Below are positions 46,452 through 56,108 of a stretch of DNA of 64,000 nucleotides, piece by piece. Under the pieces are notes generated by a model. It made no database searches. It saw only the letters and a program-made list of their open reading frames with translations, and had not been told where the DNA came from. This DNA comes from Nodularia sp. LEGE 06071 (GTDB lineage: Bacteria > Cyanobacteriota > Cyanobacteriia > Cyanobacteriales > Nostocaceae). The stretch spans positions 175,293-239,292 of the forward strand of contig NZ_JADEWH010000009.1 in NCBI RefSeq assembly GCF_015207755.1, in the 5' to 3' direction. The translations under genes and the position numbers were made by a program. Positions within the stretch are counted from its first letter, which is position 1, and each line of letters opens with the position of its first letter.

Positions 46452-49229
46452 ATGTGGCGCAAATTCCAATCTTTTATCCAAAGTACCCGTAGCGTTTTAA
46501 TCATTACTCCCACGGTGGCTTTAACTGTGATTGTTGGGCAATCTTTGGGATTTTTTAATTTACTGGAATGGAAAATTCGTGATCAATGGGTACGTCAGCA
46601 ATCATCTAGTGCGATCGCAGATGAAATTGTCATTGTCACCATAGATGAACGTGATATTCAATCGGTGGGGAAATGGCCAATTCCAGATGAGTCTCTAGCG
46701 CAATTATTAGCAAAAATTCGTTCACAACAACCCCGCGCCATCGGTTTGGATCTTTATCGGGATTTACCAGAGGGTGATGGTCATGAAAAACTTGTAGAAA
46801 TTTTTCGCACTACTCCGAATTTAATTGGAGTGGAGAAAATTACCGGTGAACGTGTCAATCCGTCACCAGAACTGAAAAAACAAGGACAAGTCGGATTAGC
46901 TGATTTGGTCTTGGATGGCGATCGCTTTGTGCGTCGCGCTTTGTTGACAGCCATCGATGAAAAAGAAGAAGGCAATATTAAAGCTGGATTGGCTACTCTT
47001 GTGGCACTGAAGTATCTAGAAGCGGAAAACATTTCCTTAGAATCCGTTGATCCAGAGCAGCAAAAATTTCGCTTGGGTAAGCAAATACACATACCACTGG
47101 AAAATCTCGAAGCAGGTTATAGAGATGCTGATTTAGGCGGCTATCAAATTCTACTCAACTGGCATGGTTCCGAAACGGCATTTCGCACAGTTTCCATGCG
47201 TGATGTCTTAGCCGGAAAAATTGCCCCAGACTTAATGCGCGATCGCATGGTGTTTATTGGCTCATCTGCGGCTAGTACCAATGACTTTTTTAGCACTCCT
47301 TTTAGTTCTTCTTTGATTTCTGCCCAAAAACCAACATTTGGTATAGTCATTCATGCCAATATTGCTCACCAACTCATCCGCGGGGCCAAAACAGGTCAAG
47401 GCAATTTGCGTGGTGTTTCTGGTAGCACGACGTTACTCTGGATTGTTTTTTTCTCTGTGCTAGGTTCTGGGGGTAGTTGGTGGTTAGCTAGTATGCATAC
47501 CAAACTCAAGATCCCAGGGGGAAAAATTCTCTGGGCTACTGTAGGCATTACTGGGGCAATTATAGGGGGTAGCTACGGCATATTTTTGCGTGGTGTGTTG
47601 ATTCCCGTTACACCCACCTTAGCCGCTTTTATTACCAGCGTCATTGCCACAACCAACGCTTATAAACAGCAGAAATTAGAAGAAGCAAATCGACAATTAG
47701 CAATAGCCAATAGTCAACTTTTAGATTATTCCAAAACTCTAGAACTCAAAGTCCAAGAACGTACCCAGGAACTACTAGAAGCCAAGCAAGCTGCCGATGC
47801 TGCAAATCAAGCCAAGAGCGAATTTCTGGCCAATATGAGCCATGAACTCCGCACACCACTTAATGGCATTTTGGGTTTTGCTCAAGTATTAGAAGCCTCG
47901 CCTAATTTAACCGAGAAAAACCGGCAAGGAGTAAATATCATCTACGAATGTGGGACACATCTGTTGATGTTAATTAATGACATTCTGGATTTGTCAAAAA
48001 TTGAAGCTCGTAAATTAGACTTAGTTCCCACTCATGTACATCTGCTGACATTTTTACACGGTGTGACTGAGATTTGTAGTATGCGTGCCGAACAGAAAAA
48101 AATTCCATTTAATATTTTAATCGGCGATCGCCTCCCAGTTGCCATTGAAATAGATGAAAAGCGGCTACGGCAAGTGTTGATTAACTTACTAGGCAATGCG
48201 ATTAAATTTACAGAAGCAGGTAGCGTCACTTTTAAAATAGATGTCATTGACCAAGAACATCCAGACAACACCCATCAGACACTTCGTTTCCAGATTGAAG
48301 ATACTGGAATTGGTATGTCAGCAGACCAATTCGAGAAAATCTTTTTAGCCTTTGAGCAAGTAGGTAATATCAAGCATAAATCTGAAGGTACTGGTTTGGG
48401 ATTAGCCATTAGTCAAAGAATTGCGGAATTGATGGGTAGTAAAATTCAGGTGCAGAGTCGCTTAGGTGAAGGAAGTCTGTTTTGGCTGGATTTAACAGTT
48501 CCCATCCCAGTTGACCATGATTGGCAGACAAATCCGATGGCTACGACAAGCTACACCTACCCTTTAAATTCAAATAAAGTAGTTGGTATTCGCGGAACAG
48601 CACCACAAATTTTGATTGTGGATGATGATGCTAATCACCGTTCTATGTTAAACAGTCTTCTGCAAAAAGTGGGTTGTCAAATCTGGGAAGCAAGGGACGG
48701 TAAACAGGGACTAAAAATAGTAAATGAACACCATCCAGATGTGATTTTACTGGATTTAGCTATGCCTAACATGGATGGTTTTGAACTGATGGTTCATTTA
48801 CAAACAAATCCCCAAACTTCTTCTATTCCCATTATTGTTTCTAGTGCTAGCGTGTTTGAAGAAAATCGCCAACGCAGTTTACAATCGGGCGCAACGGCAT
48901 TTTTGCCCAAACCTTTGCAAATCAATGAACTATTCAATGCACTGGTATCATTGCTCAAAGTTGAATGGATTTATGAACAATCCACGCCTAAACAACCGTC
49001 ACCTGAGACTGAATTGGTTTTGCCATCACAGGATATTTTGCAGCAACTGTACCATCTGGCAATGATGGGAGATATTCCGGCAATTGAGGTAATTCTCCAA
49101 GAGCTAATTCAGCAAAATAGTCAACTCACACACTTCGTCAATGAATTGAGACAACTTACTGCCAACTTTCAAACAGCAAAAATCCGTAAATTTCTGAAAT
49201 CATTTGTCATCACGGAGTTACGTCAATGA
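46452..49229 (+). CDS. CHASE2-domain hybrid histidine kinase
   Basis: A 925-residue membrane sensor. A first transmembrane segment (about 17-36) precedes an extracytoplasmic CHASE2 domain (about 40-300, with [21 protein letters not shown] and [11 protein letters not shown]). Three more membrane helices at about 325-395 follow, then a coiled coil, HisKA with His464 ([12 protein letters not shown]), an HATPase with [18 protein letters not shown] and [10 protein letters not shown] motifs, and a receiver with phospho-acceptor Asp768 ([13 protein letters not shown]). A C-terminal helical piece of about 90 residues may dimerise or be an Hpt-like remnant. All kinase residues are intact. CHASE2 senses unknown periplasmic signals. 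It is translationally coupled to the next gene (ATGA overlap). Confidence 0.95.
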   Translation: MWRKFQSFIQSTRSVLIITPTVALTVIVGQSLGFFNLLEWKIRDQWVRQQSSSAIADEIVIVTIDERDIQSVGKWPIPDESLAQLLAKIRSQQPRAIGLDLYRDLPEGDGHEKLVEIFRTTPNLIGVEKITGERVNPSPELKKQGQVGLADLVLDGDRFVRRALLTAIDEKEEGNIKAGLATLVALKYLEAENISLESVDPEQQKFRLGKQIHIPLENLEAGYRDADLGGYQILLNWHGSETAFRTVSMRDVLAGKIAPDLMRDRMVFIGSSAASTNDFFSTPFSSSLISAQKPTFGIVIHANIAHQLIRGAKTGQGNLRGVSGSTTLLWIVFFSVLGSGGSWWLASMHTKLKIPGGKILWATVGITGAIIGGSYGIFLRGVLIPVTPTLAAFITSVIATTNAYKQQKLEEANRQLAIANSQLLDYSKTLELKVQERTQELLEAKQAADAANQAKSEFLANMSHELRTPLNGILGFAQVLEASPNLTEKNRQGVNIIYECGTHLLMLINDILDLSKIEARKLDLVPTHVHLLTFLHGVTEICSMRAEQKKIPFNILIGDRLPVAIEIDEKRLRQVLINLLGNAIKFTEAGSVTFKIDVIDQEHPDNTHQTLRFQIEDTGIGMSADQFEKIFLAFEQVGNIKHKSEGTGLGLAISQRIAELMGSKIQVQSRLGEGSLFWLDLTVPIPVDHDWQTNPMATTSYTYPLNSNKVVGIRGTAPQILIVDDDANHRSMLNSLLQKVGCQIWEARDGKQGLKIVNEHHPDVILLDLAMPNMDGFELMVHLQTNPQTSSIPIIVSSASVFEENRQRSLQSGATAFLPKPLQINELFNALVSLLKVEWIYEQSTPKQPSPETELVLPSQDILQQLYHLAMMGDIPAIEVILQELIQQNSQLTHFVNELRQLTANFQTAKIRKFLKSFVITELRQ

Positions 49230-50530
49230 TCACCGATGCTCTTGCACAGTCAAAATATATTCTATTAGTGGATGATAATGCCAATAATCTGAAAGTGCTA
49301 TCAGAGGCAATTCAAGGATTTGGTTGGAAAGCTCTCATGGCCACAGATGGAGAATCGGCAATTGAACAAACAGAATACGCCCATCCTGATTTAATTCTCC
49401 TTGATGTGATGATGCCAGGTATAGATGGATTTGAAACCTGCCGCAGACTGAAAGCTAATCCCCAGACTCAGAATATACCAATAATTTTTATGACGGCTTT
49501 ATCTGATGCCACAGATAAGGTCAAAGGACTGGAAATAGGTGCAGTCGATTATATTACTAAACCCTTTCAACAAGAAGAAGTCATTGCCCGATTAAAGTTA
49601 CATCTGAAAATTTCTCATCTCACCCGCACCCTAGAATTTAGAGTAGAAGAACGCACGCTAGAATTATCGCAATCTCTACAGCAACTACAACAAACTCAAT
49701 TACAACTTATTCAAAGTGAAAAAATGTCCACTCTGGGACAACTAGTTGCCGGTATTGGGCATGAGATTAATAATCCCATTGGGTTTATTAGTATAAATTG
49801 TTCTCATATTGAAAACTATGTGCAGGATCTCCTGAATTTGATCAATCTCCAACAAAAAAAGCTACCACAACCAGATCCAGAAATTGAAGAATTTGTGGAA
49901 GAAATCGACTTAGAGTATATGATCGAGGATTTACCAAAAATTTTAGGATCAATGTACCAAGGTATTAGTCGGCTGAAGGACATTAGCTTGTCCTTGAGAA
50001 CCTTTGCTCGTTCTGATATTACGTCTCCGGTGGAGTTTCAGGTTCACGAAGGCATAGATAGTACTTTAATGCTATTAAAACATCGATTGAAAGATCAAGG
50101 CGATCGCCCAGAAATTGAAATTATTAAACACTATGGCGATTTACCTACGATTACTTGTTATCCTGGACAACTGAACCAGGTATTTATGAATATGATCGCC
50201 AATGCTATTGATGCCTTTGGTGAACTGCACGCAAACCAAACAAAGGAGAATATAGCTAGTTCTTACCCTTATACAATCACCATCACTACATCAGTCGATC
50301 ATCAACAAAAATCCGTGATTATTTGCATCGAAGATAATGCTCTTGGTATACCGCCTGAAGTGCAAGCTAAAATTTTTGAGCCATCTTTTACAACCAAACC
50401 TGTAGGTAAAGGAACAGGACTAGGATTAGCTATTAGTTACCAAATTATTGTTGATAAACATAATGGAAATATTAACTGCAATTCCACAACTGGAAAGGGA
50501 ACAAAATTTATCGTAACTCTGCCATTTTAG
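49226..50530 (+). CDS. Response regulator-histidine kinase hybrid
   Basis: A 434-residue cytoplasmic protein: receiver domain at about 10-125 with Asp60 ([10 protein letters not shown]) and Lys112, coiled coil, then HisKA with His179 ([14 protein letters not shown]) and an HATPase ([32 protein letters not shown]). The start overlaps the stop of the CHASE2 kinase by 4 bases (ATGA), a sign of coupled translation. Such a REC-HK protein probably takes a phosphate from the upstream kinase and relays it to another regulator outside the window, as no DNA-binding domain is present in either protein. The locus has no obvious output regulator, so the target of the pathway is unknown. Confidence 0.95.
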   Translation: MITDALAQSKYILLVDDNANNLKVLSEAIQGFGWKALMATDGESAIEQTEYAHPDLILLDVMMPGIDGFETCRRLKANPQTQNIPIIFMTALSDATDKVKGLEIGAVDYITKPFQQEEVIARLKLHLKISHLTRTLEFRVEERTLELSQSLQQLQQTQLQLIQSEKMSTLGQLVAGIGHEINNPIGFISINCSHIENYVQDLLNLINLQQKKLPQPDPEIEEFVEEIDLEYMIEDLPKILGSMYQGISRLKDISLSLRTFARSDITSPVEFQVHEGIDSTLMLLKHRLKDQGDRPEIEIIKHYGDLPTITCYPGQLNQVFMNMIANAIDAFGELHANQTKENIASSYPYTITITTSVDHQQKSVIICIEDNALGIPPEVQAKIFEPSFTTKPVGKGTGLGLAISYQIIVDKHNGNINCNSTTGKGTKFIVTLPF

Positions 50531-50613
50531 CATTCAAATTTATATAAAGTCAGTAGACCAAAAAGTTTTGCGCTTGCTTAAGAGGGTGTTTGAAAAGTGT
50601 TAGGGAGTCAAAA

Positions 50614-50732
50614 GATATAAATTCTGCCTCCAGAATACGGCAAAAACACCTTGAGGAAGATGTCGCTAACTCGAAAACCAGTATCAAATATAGCAGGAGG
50701 GCAGAAATTTACTAAATCAGGAGACTGTTTTA
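50614..50732 (+). repeat. Copy of the leader of the second YihY/BrkB gene
   Basis: From GATATAAATTCTG to GGAGACTG the sequence matches 54891-55011 with scattered changes, including a stretch of 29 identical bases (TCGAAAACCAGTATCAAATA and on). It ends where the comM fragment starts, so the two pieces are fused here. It lacks the BrkB coding part. Confidence 0.85.
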
Positions 50733-51021
50733 GAGAGAGTTACAATGGCACGCGATCGCGCCATTACCCGTTTTCAAGGAGAAATAAATCTGCGTTGCAA
50801 TGCTCAAATGCAAAGCCATCATCTTCAGAAATGGTGCAAGTTAGATGACTAGCCGCAGTTTATTGGCAGCAGCAATTAGAAAATTAGGCTTATCTGCAAG
50901 GGCGAGCGATCGCATTCTCAAAGTCGGGCGGACTATTGCAGATTTAGCTGGGGAAGAGGAATTAAAAGCCAATCATATAGCTGAAGTGATTCAATACCGC
51001 ACAATCGATAGGATGCAATAG
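50727..51021 (+). pseudogene. Frameshifted 3' fragment of comM
   Basis: It matches the last 297 bases of comM (18078-18374) with about 20 substitutions and one 2-base deletion: GATGATACTAGCC in comM is GATGACTAGCC here, at about 50846, which puts the TAG in frame early. The fragment starts with GTTTTAGAGAGAG and ends at the TAG equal to the comM stop. Similarity continues weakly for about 40 bases after the stop. Most changes look synonymous, so the sequence evolved as coding DNA before it was cut off. Confidence 0.93.
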
Positions 51022-51063
51022 TATAGGACAGTGCTTAAGTCATTTATCCGAGATAATATAATC

Positions 51064-51867
51064 TCAGGTTAAATTATTATCTGTAGGTAAAAACTCATTC
51101 ATCAGCACGTTTAAATCAACTTGGCGAATTTGAGCTAACTGAATCAATGCTTCTGCGCGTTCAGCTTCTTGTTGTTCAACGCTGTTGATGTATGTCAGTA
51201 GTTCTTGATTCTCTGTTTCTGTAATTTCTCCATTCTCTTTTTGCTGACGCAGGTCAGAGAATCTATTTTGTTCTTCCAGAGATAAGCAACGTTGAATAAT
51301 TTGCAATAAAGCAGCTTCACTATTTGGAGTTTCTGGGGTTTCGGATAGAGGTAAAGATTCATAAGCAAGGGATTCTAAAAATTCCAGTGCTTTTACTAAA
51401 GACTCTCGTGGTAATTGTTGCAGTAGTGCGATCGCTCTTTGGCGAATGTCTGTAGGTTCAGTCATCTGAAACTTAACCTCATTGATATCTAGGTCAAATT
51501 TTAGCCCAAGTTCTTCGCCCTCCTGTCTGTCTAAAGTCTTATCTTTGCAGGTTTCTGGCTGCTGTGACAGTGAGCTAGTTATGAGCAGTGGAGTCGTGGG
51601 GATCACATAATCATCCGGCTCTAATAACAGGTTGAATGCCTGAAAGCATCGAGTCAGAGACTGCGTATCAACCTTGCCGTTACGCCTAAAAATCTTACAC
51701 AGGGTATGAGTGTCTAAACCTATGTGATCACTGAGATGAGCAAGTGTAAATCGCTTATTTTTGTTTTCATTAAATTCTGCTTGTTGTCTTGCATCCTGAA
51801 GTTTATACAATCCTTTCAGCGTAAGGAAAACACCACGTCTGCGTTGTTTTGTAGGCATGAAGAACAC
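51064..51867 (-). CDS. HTH-fusion hypothetical protein
   Basis: A 267-residue protein. Residues about 10-95 carry an N-terminal domain with FTLAHLSDHIGLDTHTLCKIFRR and CFQAFNLLLEPDDY, which is the helix-turn-helix-like domain found at the front of many cyanobacterial NB-ARC, TIR and WD40 proteins. After a linker, a second part starts around residue 135 with MTEPTDIRQRAIALLQQLPRE and has an EALE helix, then a Glu-rich coiled region to the end (LLTYINSVEQQEAERAEAL). The MTEPTD site looks like the start of a normally separate protein, so this may be a gene fusion. The function is not known; antitoxin-like or regulatory roles are possible. Confidence 0.75.
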   Translation of the reverse strand: MFFMPTKQRRRGVFLTLKGLYKLQDARQQAEFNENKNKRFTLAHLSDHIGLDTHTLCKIFRRNGKVDTQSLTRCFQAFNLLLEPDDYVIPTTPLLITSSLSQQPETCKDKTLDRQEGEELGLKFDLDINEVKFQMTEPTDIRQRAIALLQQLPRESLVKALEFLESLAYESLPLSETPETPNSEAALLQIIQRCLSLEEQNRFSDLRQQKENGEITETENQELLTYINSVEQQEAERAEALIQLAQIRQVDLNVLMNEFLPTDNNLT

Positions 51868-52467
51868 GTTGTATTTGATTTACACAAACCCCAAGCAAAC
51901 AAGAGAATTAGTCAGCCTATAGGCAGCGTCATACTCTCAGTGGTTTGATTTCACCAAATGTTAGTAAAGTGGCGTTAGCGAGAGTATATGGACATCAGAT
52001 CGAGATTTACAAGAGTATAGCGATTGATTAATGTGCTTATTGATACTATATTTTCTAGATAGCGAATTTTAACAATTTAAAACAATTTTGCGGTTTAATT
52101 GGCTGAAAACCTAAACCTTTGGAGGGATTGCTACTGATGGTTTAGAGCGATCGCTTGTCAAAATTCTTAAGTTCCCTGTGCTTAAGTTGGCAAAGTTCCA
52201 TTGCTTCTCATCCTTTTGCCAAGTAAATTGCGAATACCTATTAAACTTTTTAGACTGTTTAATCTCATGATTATCCAAATTTCAAAGAGTTTGTGGTGCG
52301 ATCGCTACAGCGCTTCCGGCTATTAGGCAATACAGTTTTTCTCCTTGTCCCTCCCCTATCATAGCTGCCGGAAGTGGTGTAATGAGTTTCGTTGAGGAAA
52401 TGAAACCCAACACTATCTATTTTTTCTTATTTCTCGCTTTACATCGCACATTTCGCAAGTCTAAGTC
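51868..52467. other. Intergenic, 600 bp, with an imperfect inverted repeat
   Basis: No gene is seen. CTTCCGGCTAT (about 52313) and ATAGCTGCCGGAAG (about 52361) form imperfect arms around a 37-base loop. One GCGATCGC site occurs near 52148 and another near 52299. The last part should hold the promoter of the patatin-like gene. Confidence 0.5.
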
Positions 52468-54753
52468 ATGATTAAACAAAAAATCAAGCCTGAAAGAATT
52501 GACATCGCTATTAAAATCGCCAAAATCGCCATTAAAATCGCCATTAAAATCGCCAAAAACATCGTCACTATTGTGATCGCTGTAGTGATTTGGCGGCTCA
52601 TACCCGATCCGGTCTGGAGATATCTTTTCTTTCTGCGAGCGCCTATTTTCTGGGGCTTGCTACTGTTCTTTTTACCTCTAGTAGCTACATTATTACTACC
52701 AAACATACTGAAAAATTTATTTGTTCTTCGTGGTTTGGGGCAACTAATCTCTGTAATTGTCAGTGCAAATATGGCAGTACTAGGAGTCATTTTAAATGCC
52801 TCTATGATCCTTAAAAATGCACCAGAGCGTTTTCAGGGTGATTTATTACCTTGTCTCGCAATTTCTGATAAATGCCTCTATTTGGTGGCTATCGCTTTGA
52901 GTTTATGGATTTGGGGCAACTGCTATTGCCTTTCAAAAGAGGAAATTACAAAAAATAAGCCCAACCAAAAAGAGGTAATTACAGAAAATCAACTCAAACT
53001 AGCAGTAATTATCGCCCCAGTATTGAGTTTAGTCCTGTTGTTTGTAGTGATTCAGACAAAAGAATGGATATTCAATAAATTTGCGAGCAATGAGTTACTC
53101 ATTGATTTCGTTAATTGTATTACCAACAACAAACCTAATGGCTATATTGGCACAGAAAAACAGCAATTACTTGAAGGTCATCTGGGTAGCTTTGCCTTTT
53201 TTATAGTCGCCTTAATTCTCTATGTATTCATTGGTTTAATATTTCAGCCACAAGCTAAACCCGATCAGAAAGAAGCGCCTGCCTTAATGTATGTGATGCT
53301 AATCATCATGATGATAGCACCCTTGTCAGGAAGCCTAACCTTCTATTTCGATTACTATCGCTTTCCTATCTTTCTGCCATTTGTTGTTTTTGTTGCTTTG
53401 ATGTATTCGCTATTTAGGGTCAATCACTTTTTTGAATTGAAGGATGATAATGGAGAAAAGCCTAGTCTAGACGATTTGAAAAAGGCAATAGATAAACGTC
53501 TCGAACATCAGGGAAATGATGAAAAGACTTTAGTAGTTGTCTGTGCGAGTGGGGGTGGAATTCAAGCCGCAGGCTGGACAGTTCAAGTGTTGACGGGATT
53601 ACAAGAAGAGCTAGGTGACTCGTTTACCAAGGCAATTGGTATTATTAGCTCTGTCTCTGGTGGTTCAGTCGGAACGATGTATTATCTTGATAGATTTAAT
53701 TCTGAGGGGACTCTTGAGCCTGATCAGGCTGATAAGTCTAGTATCTTTAGAAGTGCTACTCAAGATAGTTTAGATGCGGTAGGTTGGGGATTAGCTTATC
53801 CTGATTTATGGCGTATCATTGGGCTTCCTTCGCTCGCTCCCAAAATGTGTGATCGCGGAACAGCACTAGAGACAGATTGGCAAGGAGAGTTAGAATATCC
53901 CAAGAAAAAAACAACTTTAGCTGATTGGCGTGAACAAATTTTCAAGGGTCAAATTCCTATTCCTATCTTTAATGCCACTCTAGTTGAAGATGGTCGTCGC
54001 TTTCTAATTTCACCGATGACCTTTTGTGAATGTAATAACAAAAACTACACAGTGGACTTCAACAACCTTTATCCTAAATCGGACATGAATATTGTCACAG
54101 CCGCAAGACTTTCAGCAAGTTTTTCCTATATATCGCCAATTTCTCGTAATTCTGTTGACCAAAAACCTAATTACCATATTGCGGATGGTGGCTATTTCGA
54201 TAATTCTGGTATGGTAACAATGGTGGAATGGCTCAATGAATGGCTAGAGCCTAATAAGGGACTTAAGATTAAACGAGTCCTTTTGTTACAGATTAATGCC
54301 TTTCCTGAAGAACCTATTAGTGAACCCATAAACGGTGATGGAGGCTGGCTTCAGGCGATAATAGGTCCATTCCTAACCTTGTTTAGCGTTCGCAATACTA
54401 CTCAGCTATCTAGAACTTATACTGAGGTAGAACTTCTCAAAGAAAAATTTAAAAACGAAGTAGTTATCGAACATTTCCCTATCTCTTTTCCTTGTGCTAA
54501 GGAATTTGAGGAATTTAAGAAATCTCATTCTGCTGATGAAGTTAAGAAAAAGAGAAAACCTCTTGCTTTATTTAATAAGAACAAGGAAAATAAACCAGAT
54601 ATTGCTTTATTTAATAAGAAGGGGGAATATAAACCACCTCTGTCTTGGAAACTAACAAAAAAAGAGAAAAGCGCAATTAAAGACGGATGGAAAATTCTCC
54701 AGAATAGTCAAAGAAAAAAGTTAAAAAAACTATGGGAAGATTGGGGATTTTAA
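52468..54753 (+). CDS. Membrane-anchored patatin-like phospholipase
   Basis: A 761-residue protein. The N-terminus has an unusual repeat of Ile-Ala-Ile-Lys (residues about 12-32), followed by about six to seven hydrophobic helices (residues 30-330). The C-terminal half is a patatin-like domain: oxyanion loop CASGGGIQAAGW near 350-361, nucleophile Ser397 in SVSGGSVG, and catalytic Asp573 in IADGGYFDNSG. The Ser-Asp dyad is complete, so acyl hydrolysis of membrane lipids is likely. The C-terminal 60 residues are Lys-rich. Its position next to a fragment-rich zone and its AT-rich composition suggest an accessory gene. Patatin phospholipases serve as effectors in some defence systems, but no nucleotide cyclase or sensor partner is next to it. 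Confidence 0.88.
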   Translation: MIKQKIKPERIDIAIKIAKIAIKIAIKIAKNIVTIVIAVVIWRLIPDPVWRYLFFLRAPIFWGLLLFFLPLVATLLLPNILKNLFVLRGLGQLISVIVSANMAVLGVILNASMILKNAPERFQGDLLPCLAISDKCLYLVAIALSLWIWGNCYCLSKEEITKNKPNQKEVITENQLKLAVIIAPVLSLVLLFVVIQTKEWIFNKFASNELLIDFVNCITNNKPNGYIGTEKQQLLEGHLGSFAFFIVALILYVFIGLIFQPQAKPDQKEAPALMYVMLIIMMIAPLSGSLTFYFDYYRFPIFLPFVVFVALMYSLFRVNHFFELKDDNGEKPSLDDLKKAIDKRLEHQGNDEKTLVVVCASGGGIQAAGWTVQVLTGLQEELGDSFTKAIGIISSVSGGSVGTMYYLDRFNSEGTLEPDQADKSSIFRSATQDSLDAVGWGLAYPDLWRIIGLPSLAPKMCDRGTALETDWQGELEYPKKKTTLADWREQIFKGQIPIPIFNATLVEDGRRFLISPMTFCECNNKNYTVDFNNLYPKSDMNIVTAARLSASFSYISPISRNSVDQKPNYHIADGGYFDNSGMVTMVEWLNEWLEPNKGLKIKRVLLLQINAFPEEPISEPINGDGGWLQAIIGPFLTLFSVRNTTQLSRTYTEVELLKEKFKNEVVIEHFPISFPCAKEFEEFKKSHSADEVKKKRKPLALFNKNKENKPDIALFNKKGEYKPPLSWKLTKKEKSAIKDGWKILQNSQRKKLKKLWEDWGF

Positions 54754-54890
54754 GTCACGAATTCAAGGCAAATTCATCCCATTTTAGCAGTGTTAATTTT
54801 TTATAAAGACTTTCAACCCTTCATTCCTCAAATCATCACCTGAATCCTTGTAGAAACCTTTGTGGGAAAATCTCTACATTCTTTCCCAGA

Positions 54891-55010
54891 GATATAAATT
54901 CTGTCTCACGAATAGGGCAAAAATACCTTTAGGAAGATGTAGCCAACTCGAAAACCAGTATCAAATATAGCAGGAGGGTAGCAACTTCCTAGTATAAGGA
55001 GACTGATTTC
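54891..55010 (+). repeat. Leader of the second YihY/BrkB gene (source of repeat at 50614)
   Basis: Same sequence block as 50614-50732, here in its natural place directly before the start codon. It holds the AGGAGG-like ribosome sites (GCAGGAGGGT and AAGGAGACTG). Confidence 0.85.
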
Positions 55011-56033
55011 ATGAAATTACAGGCGATTTGGACGCTATTTCCAGAAACTTTTAAACAATGGAGTGAAGATAAAGCCTCACGGTTAGCCGCAGCATTAGCT
55101 TATTACACGATATTTTCTATTGCACCTTTGCTAATTATTGTAATTGCGATCGCCGGAGCAGTATTTGGAGAAGAAGCCGCCAGAGGTGAAATTGTTCGCC
55201 AAATTGGGGATTTGGTGGGCAGAGATGGCGCACAATTTATAGAAACAGCCATTAAAAATGCTAGCAGACCACAAGCCGGTGCGATCGCCTCTATTCTTAG
55301 TGTTGTAATTTTACTCATAGGTGCTACTGGTGTATTTGCGGAGTTACAAGATTCCCTTAACACCATTTGGGATGTCAAAGCTAAACCTGGACGTGGCATC
55401 ATGACCATCATTCGCCAACGCTTCTTATCATTCACCATGATTTTAGGCATTGGGTTTTTACTTCTCGTTTCCTTAGTCATTAGTGCCGGATTATCAGCAC
55501 TGACAACTTACTTTAGCAACGCCTTACCAGAAATTGATTCCATCTGGCAGATGCTCAATTTTATGCTTTCTTTTGCCATTACTACAGTTATTTTTGCACT
55601 AATTTTTAAAGTTTTACCAGATGTCAGAATTACTTGGAGTGATGTTTTAATTGGTGCATTGCTTACCTCTCTCTTATTTTCCATCGGTAAGTTTTTGTTA
55701 GGACAGTATATCGGTAGGAGTACTTTGGGTTCAACCTATGGTGCAGCTGGTTCACTGGTGGTAATCATCGCTTGGGTTTACTATGCTGCCCAAATTCTGT
55801 TTTTTGGTGCAGAGTTTACCCAGGTTTATGCTAGAAGATACGGTACTGATATCACCCCAACTAAAAATGCTATCCCACGCACTGCTAAAACTCCTGTTCA
55901 GGGAGGAGTAATAAATAATAGTACGCGAAATGCTCAAAGAAAAAAACAAGCCTCTCGCTTAATTAATCGTGTTCTCCGCTATTTTAGGCATCCCAAGCGC
56001 TTAAAACGCCGCCGCAGAAATCGCCGCTATTGA
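55011..56033 (+). CDS. YihY/BrkB family membrane protein (copy 2)
   Basis: A 340-residue inner-membrane protein with the family signature SRLAAALAYYTIFSIAPLLIIV, about six membrane helices, and GSLVVIIAWVYYAAQILFFGAEF near the C-terminus. A 55-residue basic tail (PKRLKRRRRNRRY at the end) is cytoplasmic. An AAGGAGACTGATTTC ribosome site precedes the ATG. The paralogue at 13401 lacks the basic tail. purB follows 75 bases downstream on the same strand. The family has no firm biochemical role. Confidence 0.94.
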   Translation: MKLQAIWTLFPETFKQWSEDKASRLAAALAYYTIFSIAPLLIIVIAIAGAVFGEEAARGEIVRQIGDLVGRDGAQFIETAIKNASRPQAGAIASILSVVILLIGATGVFAELQDSLNTIWDVKAKPGRGIMTIIRQRFLSFTMILGIGFLLLVSLVISAGLSALTTYFSNALPEIDSIWQMLNFMLSFAITTVIFALIFKVLPDVRITWSDVLIGALLTSLLFSIGKFLLGQYIGRSTLGSTYGAAGSLVVIIAWVYYAAQILFFGAEFTQVYARRYGTDITPTKNAIPRTAKTPVQGGVINNSTRNAQRKKQASRLINRVLRYFRHPKRLKRRRRNRRY

Positions 56034-56108
56034 ATTTATTGCCTAACTGATAGTTATGGTTGGGTTAATTAAACTGTAGAATATGACAGTTGTATTCTGC
56101 CGCGAACG

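Noticed and set aside
50651..50848. 65-codon open frame across the BrkB leader copy and comM fragment
   Set aside because: It is made of a non-coding leader plus an off-frame pseudogene; the frameshift at about 50846 ends it.
18438..51021. Classic integrative element with integrase and att sites
   Set aside because: The block has comM direct repeats but no integrase, transposase, relaxase or origin, and the repeats are about 300 bp and diverged, so recombination between homologous ends fits better.
52468..54753. CBASS-type defence effector
   Set aside because: The patatin-like domain is intact, but no cyclic-nucleotide synthase, sensing domain or defence partner is adjacent.
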